DNA of 64,000 nt, taken from assembly GCA_028023455.1 (NCBI GenBank), contig JAQFVV010012506.1, forward strand, positions 3,716,714 through 3,780,713. The letters run 5' to 3'. The notes beneath the pieces are model-generated. The model was not told where the DNA came from. It did no database searches and saw only the letters and a program-made list of their open reading frames with translations. A program made the translations under genes and the position numbers. The stretch is from Epiperipatus broadwayi (lineage: Eukaryota; Onychophora; Udeonychophora; Euonychophora; Peripatidae). Of this stretch, positions 58,380 through 64,000 are shown piece by piece (positions within the stretch are counted from its first letter, which is position 1; every line of letters begins with the position of its first letter).

Positions 58380-58435
58380 TTTTGAAAATGAAGACCCGTT
58401 CCTTCGAAAGCGCTAGCTACAGTAAAGAAATAAAT
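58380..58435 (+). mobile_element. Possible second Penelope-like 3' end
   Basis: GAAGACCCGTTCCTTCGAAAGCGCTAGCT-type sequence at about 58390-58420 resembles the 3' untranslated region of the nearby + copy, which reads GAAGGCAAGATCC and then TTTGAAAGCGCTCAGCT near 57931-57961. It is not part of the inverted pair and is diverged, so it would be the tail of another Penelope-like subfamily. Only about 30-50 bp match. The coding part is absent. Confidence 0.4.
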
Positions 58436-61371
58436 TGAATTGTCGAAGCGTTAAAATTAAGTGTGGAAATAATATCGCAAAATATCAGAACACTAAAAGA
58501 ATGTAATGTAATTGATAATTATAATATATATAAAATAATAATAAATGTGATATTAACAATGGTCAAAAATAACTATTGTAATTCATTTTTATAAACAATG
58601 TTGTAGGTCATTTTGAACTGATGTTGATAACTCATGTATTATTATTTCATGTAAATATTCTTTAAATATATTTTAATTCTCAGACCCACAGCTTTAAATG
58701 CTTTAGTAGAATAATAATAATAAAAATATAATGCAGTTGATTATTGAAACATATTTCTTATTTATATATATATATAAGGAAGATATATTCTCAACAGTAG
58801 AAATTTCTTAATGTTTTTTTTATCTAAATTCCATTTTTGATGTTCTGAATATCAGATAAAAATTTCCATCATTAATTGTTTTTATTTCTCCAACTATTCC
58901 ATCATTGTTATTAAAAAATTTTATAATTAAAATATATTTATGTACTCACTTTCCAACTCTAGTGATACCCTCACATTAGTAGAAAGTTTGACAATTAAAA
59001 TATATTTATGTATTCCAGTTTTGAAGTATTAAATATCAAATAAAATTTTTACTCACTAATTTTGCCCATTTCACTAGTTTTCCCTTGCATGAATAAAAAG
59101 TTTGATAAAATATATTTACATGAAATAACTATCAACAGTAATATTGCAAAAAATATAACTTATTAAATACAATAAATTATTTTGTATTCTATATGACAAT
59201 TTTTTTAATGGCTTTAAAATTTTAATGTAATATATGCAAGTGAAAAATTAAACACATTCAAATAATAATTTAAAATACATTTATTCAATATTTTACCTGG
59301 ACCAAAAACTAATATCTCTTCATTACTCTAGTATGTATTTTGATATGCAGATCACAACATCTTACTTTATCACATGACAATATACTATAGGGAAATAGTA
59401 AAAGTTTATTAAAGTCAATAGTATATCATCTCTTGCTGTAGCAGTGAAGGTTTAAATTTTATTCTAACATGTTTCATTAAATATAAATTGAAATTCTAAA
59501 AGTTTATAGTATTTATTACTATAACTGATATAAATTGCCATTCAAATGAGAAATTAAATGTTACAAATGCAATTTAATTAATTTAAAATATATTTACAAA
59601 ATCAAATTTTATCTTGTCTTATCAAGACCTATACTTTTTGTTTAAAAAATTTTCCAACTCTGCAATCTTTTAATCTGTGCTACTCTTTTTTTTTGTTTTT
59701 TTATGGCTTCATTTGAAGATAATTATGATATAGATTTTCCATGCATTTTTATGCTGCAAATTACTTTTAAAAAAAAAAAAACAATGCAAAAATGTATATG
59801 CTAATAAAATTCTATACAAAAAAGAAAGTCTATCATCTAAGATTCTTCAAGGTTGGTATAATATTTGTTGAATTATAAAGTCACAAACTTTCACATTTAT
59901 ATATTAATACAGATATCATATATGTATATAGATGGCATGTGTTATGTGAATTAAAAAATTGAAGTGTAGAAAATTAAAATTACTTTTTTTTTCTATTTAA
60001 TATCATGGACAAACTGAAACTACAGTTAAGTGCTTGTGCAGATGTAATGTAACACTTTTCAACTGCTTAATTAATGACACTGAATCGTGAAATAAAATTG
60101 GAATAGTTTTCATTAATAAGTATTACCTCTCTTGCCCATCATAGTTTTAATCTATTTTTACCTATTTATATAATTTTCATTACCAAGAAATATGTAAAAC
60201 ATGTTTTCCAGTTAATAAATATTTTCATTCTCATACAAATTACTGTAAAACTTTTCAGCTAGATGGTATTTGATTTTGTTTTTTTATTATTATATTTGTT
60301 ATCTTTTTCATGAATTCTTTAATTTCTATCTCTCTCTCTCTTTTCTTATCAAATTGTTTGAAATAATCTCCAACTTTTTCTTATGTTATATGTAAAATTT
60401 TTATATTAAGTTTGTAAACTAAAAATATTTAAAGTTTGTTTATTTTATAAGTTGGACAAATTGAAATTGATGACCATAATGTCCTTTTAAAATATTTGTT
60501 TTAAGTTTAAATTACTCACTAAGGTAAAAAAAAAAAAAAAAATCTATGACATTTTTCAAAACTTGAAAAAGTAAGATAAACTCTAGTCTAATGAATGACT
60601 AATAAAAATTATTGAAAAAGTAAGAATTTGAAAAGTTTCAAAACATTTAGAAAATGTATTGAATGTATATCATGAACAGTAGTATTTGTACTTTTATATA
60701 TATATTCAAGTAAATAAATTTATTTTTAAAATTCATCAGTGCACTGATTATGTATTTTTAATAAATCTTTTAATGCAGTAATTTCCAGAATCCATTGCCA
60801 TTTGGATCAAGATTAACCTTGGATAATAATGAAACCTATGCAATAGACATATGTGTAGGCACATGTTTAATATAATTTATTTTGTTAACAGAGACAATGC
60901 TAAGATTACATTTCAGAAACTGACAATTATTCATGTGTATGTTATTGGAAAACTATTTTCATATTCATTCTTGATAATATCAGTTTATAATCTTCAGGAA
61001 TATACCCAGTGGTTTAAGGTGACAAAATACCTTTAAAAATGATTTAAAGAAATATGCTGGTAAAATTATGAAGCCTAGTATGTCATCTGAAACATGGCAC
61101 AGTTAATATAGTCTTAGTTATTGATCAAAATGATGTATTAAGAGTTAAAAAAATAAATGTATATTACTTTAGACATGGGACACTTGTGCTGTGACCAGTG
61201 TGACAACCTATAATTTAATATTTCTCAGTGGACACCTGTATGATATTAAAAAATATGTTTTAAGTTATATATCTCACTTTGATAAGGTAAAGCCAAGACA
61301 GTGATTATAGTTATGCATAAATTATGTCTGTCTTTTGGAGAATTTATAGACATTAAAAAAAGATATGTCTG
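58436..61371. other. AT-rich non-coding DNA
   Basis: Simple T and A runs, TATATA tracts, a (TC)n tract near 60331-60340 and an A run of about 16 near 60526. AAAATATATTTATGTA recurs near 58927 and 58999. No frame with a recognisable domain. A 61-codon frame at 60851-61036 has no family signature. Confidence 0.55.
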
Positions 61372-61484
61372 TAGTGCTTGGCAGTTTATAAGAAGTTCGA
61401 CAACCAGAACTGCAAGTTCCAAAATCGATCCTGGACCCTCCGGATCCCAAAGCGGACACTCTAACAACTGCACCAAACCATGCA
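61372..61484 (-). mobile_element. tRNA-Pro-derived SINE, family B
   Basis: On the - strand the head reads CATGGTTTGGTGCAGTTGTT, matching an A box (TGGTGCAGTTG against TRGYNNARNNG). CCGCTTTGGGATCCGGAGGG follows, an anticodon arm with TGG in the tRNA-Pro position, and then a B-box-like GGATCGATTTT. The downstream body has GAACTTGCAGTTCTGG and ACTGCCAAGCACTACAGACA and leads into an A/T-rich tail. It differs from family A in head and body. Only one copy was seen in this window. Confidence 0.7.
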
Positions 61485-62987
61485 GAATTTGGCTTCAATT
61501 ACTTTCTGTTCAGCTACTTGTAATCTGAAATATTTATTATTTATATATGTCTAAATAAAATCATATGCTTTACTAAGTACCATAAATCATGAAAAACCTG
61601 ATCCCAGCATGAAATCATCCTTTATGCATAAGTGCTTAAACCACTCACAATTGCATTTTGATAAAAAAAATATTTTAGTCATTATTTAAAAAAATCGATA
61701 ATATTAATTTAACAATCAATCATTTTATATATTCATATCTTTTTGAATATTGTAACATCTTTGATTCATTTTCTGATTCACTTGTATGTAATTCCATTAT
61801 GTACTTGAGTAAACACAGTCCCTGTTAAAATATTACTAGTGTTATGTAGTCTTACACATTTATGAAACATGCAGAATTACATTTATGTACCCATATTATA
61901 ATATACATTATGAAAAGATAATTCCATTGGAATTCATAAATCTAATAATATTTCACTGAAATAATCTTAATATTTCAGTAATACAGAACATCTCAATTTA
62001 TAAAGATATAATTTTATTAATAAATATTCCAGTTGTGCTAAATTAATAATTCAGATTAAGCATTATAAAAATGTATAGCTATTAATAAATTAATTTCAAT
62101 TTTATATTATTCATGATTTGATTTAATATTATTCATTCATGCAAATTTTTTTTGCATTTACATATATCCATTTTCTGTAGCTAGGCCAATTTTCTGGAAT
62201 TGCTATTGAAAATTGGTAATTACAATTACTTTTCCATAAATTGTAAATAAAATTTTATTTGTTTTATAAAAGCATAATCTTATTATATTCATATTTTAAT
62301 TTAAATATTATAAATAATTATTAAGCAACTAGATTTCTTATCCCCCACGATTCTAATAGCATAACTATGGAATAGGTAATCCAAAGATTGAACAGTGATA
62401 TTCATAATATGAAAATTGATGTTTGACATATGATTTGTATTAATTATTATAATTAAAAGTATTTTCTAATTAATATACATGTGAGTGTGAAGAGGAATAA
62501 TCATTTAGTTATTTCATTCTTTTAACACTAATCCAAGTCTGTTTGCTGCTTGATGATGAACCAACATAATGATGATGATCATGACATTCAACCAGAATGT
62601 CTAAATATATAGAACTAAGCAAATAACATCTTAATAAATTCAATCTTAAGAAATGTTATATATATATTAATAGCAAGATTATATTATTACTTCATACATT
62701 CAGAATGTTAAGTACACACATTATCATGTATATATCCAAAACATATATGCTACTAATAACGGGTCCTTACATTCTCATATAGTCCATTGCAATAAATTTG
62801 ATAACTTTAAAGGGAGGCTTACACATATAGTATTATTATCAGAGCCAGCTCAAGAAGAAGTAAAGTTTTCATGTGGGGGGAGGGGATCTTTTACCCGTGG
62901 TAAAAATACTTAGCTATTTTTTAAAAAATCTTATTTGCAGATATAGATATATCGCTTTATAATCAAATCAAGAACAATTCACTTTAT
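61485..62987. other. AT-rich non-coding DNA
   Basis: No gene, tRNA or clear repeat boundary was seen. A short G-rich patch GTGGGGGGAGGGG occurs near 62873-62885. Confidence 0.55.
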
Positions 62988-62989
62988 TA

Positions 62990-63103
62990 CATTTTTTTTT
63001 TTTCTCATGTGTCATAGTATCAGGCCGGAAGCAAACCCGCTAACCCGGGACAATTGCTTGTAAAGCAGCTGTCGCTGACCTCTCGACCACCAATGCTTGA
63101 CTA
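62990..63103 (-). mobile_element. tRNA-derived SINE, family A, reverse copy
   Basis: In reverse orientation: GTCAAGCATTGGTGGTCGAG, AGGTCAGCGACAGCTGC, then CTTTACAAGCAATTGTCCCG, a B-box-like GGTTTGC and the 3' signature GATACTATGACACATGAG followed by an A run. It is closest to the copy at 43626 (shared GGTCGAGAGGTCAGCG). No exact target duplication was found. Confidence 0.75.
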
Positions 63104-64000
63104 AAATTTATTTATTTTTAATGAGAATTCACTACCAAAAAATAACATTCAAGAAAATCAAATAATTTTTTGTATTTTGTATATTTTATTTTGCTTACTC
63201 AAAATTAAATTACACAAATTAATACTTATATAATTACTTCTGATTATTTCTAAATTATAAATATGGCTTTATGTTATTGAATGAATATTTCGAAAAACTT
63301 AAGCTGAGCCAAGCCACTATGAAAAGGTATAACCATATAGATATAGTCTCACTTAATAGCACTGAGTTAACTTTTGTTGAATTCTCACCGGAATCATAGT
63401 GCAAATTAATTAACTAACTGTGCTGGGAGCAGGATGAATGTATAGTTTATAAAATATGCCAATTATATTAAGAAAATAAAGTAAAATACATATAATGCTA
63501 AAAATTATATTTGTTTCTTTGAATATTTTATTGCTAATTTGTTAATAACATCATCATAATGTATTCTTTTTTGCAAGGCTGATATAGCCTATAAAAGTCC
63601 CTAGTTGAAGAAAATCATTCTTGACATATGATCATTTCACACTAACATGATCAAAATGTTATAAAATATTTAAGCAAACACTTTGTACATAGCTGAAAAA
63701 TTATATCACTGCAAAAACTGCTTTTATAACTATGATGGGATCGGGCTTTCAAATTACAGTTTTGGCAAAAGACATAAATATAGTTATATTTAGCTATTAA
63801 TAAAATATTTTTATTTTTGAATAAAATGTAGATCATGTAGGCACAGGGCCTTGATAAATGCTGGACAGTGTGGCCACATCATTCACATCACCCTCCGACT
63901 GTTTCTGATTGTTATGTTACATATATACTTTGCTGTGTGAGTTGCAATTTTTTATTGTAAATCTTAGATCCAAACATTTGCACTTATTAAACTTTTTTTT
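63104..64000. other. Non-coding DNA to the end of the window
   Basis: AT-rich. The last 150 bp contain a GC-richer patch (GCACAGGGCCTTGATAAATG, GGACAGTGTGGCCACATC near 63840-63880) that could belong to an exon or repeat continuing beyond the window. I cannot assign it. Confidence 0.45.

Noticed and set aside
1-64000. CRISPR array, prokaryotic operon or viral genome
   Set aside because: No regularly spaced identical repeats, no dense coding and no ribosome-binding-site-led genes. Spliced exons and SINEs point to a eukaryotic chromosome.

Overview
The window looks like AT-rich (roughly three-quarters A+T by eye), intron- and transposon-dominated DNA from an animal, probably an invertebrate. 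The evidence is two spliced exons of a metazoan MFSD6-type transporter, tRNA-derived SINEs, RTE-type LINEs, a Penelope-like element, and Tigger and hAT DNA transposons. No bacterial operons, CRISPR array, rRNA or intact tRNA gene was seen. The species cannot be fixed; an arthropod such as an arachnid is only a guess.

The one host gene I can support runs on the + strand. A penultimate exon (29750-29911) encodes the last transmembrane part of an MFSD6-like major facilitator protein. A last exon (51575-51738) encodes a short polar tail and the stop. Both sides of the 21.7-kb intron are phase 1. A poly(A) signal lies at 52177-52182. Earlier exons were not found and may lie upstream of the window or be unrecognised.

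Region 1-11.2 kb is non-coding DNA with a short tRNA-like SINE family, two TA-flanked elements sharing CACCTGGGTCTC terminal repeats (7044-8014 and 10266-11128), and a small inverted-repeat element. Region 11.2-25.6 kb is read here as one decayed, non-autonomous LTR retroelement on the - strand. It has about 2.8-2.9 kb LTRs (11221-15899 and 17775-25627), a tRNA-Lys-like primer binding site and a coiled-coil gag-like remnant, and no pol was seen. Three later insertions sit in its LTRs: a 1.9-kb TTAA-flanked insert, a complete but broken Tigger transposon (18129-20394), and an unidentified 2.65-kb insert with a 5-bp duplication.

Region 25.6-51.6 kb, mostly the large intron, holds two long decayed RTE-type LINE copies and a third fragment of a second LINE type. 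It also holds a fold-back LINE fragment, a small hAT MITE, and a full-length broken hAT element (36253-38812). Two neighbouring copies of a LINE 3' end with a CxxC-H-C zinc motif and a TCACA-rich tail are also here, plus several hairpins. Region 51.7-64 kb is mostly AT-rich sequence. It also has a head-to-head inverted pair of nearly identical Penelope-like element copies (about 56348-58083), a tRNA-Pro-derived SINE (about 61372-61484) and another copy of the first SINE.

The genes do not form a pathway. The biology here is layered transposon insertion around one transporter gene. I found no convincing new host system.
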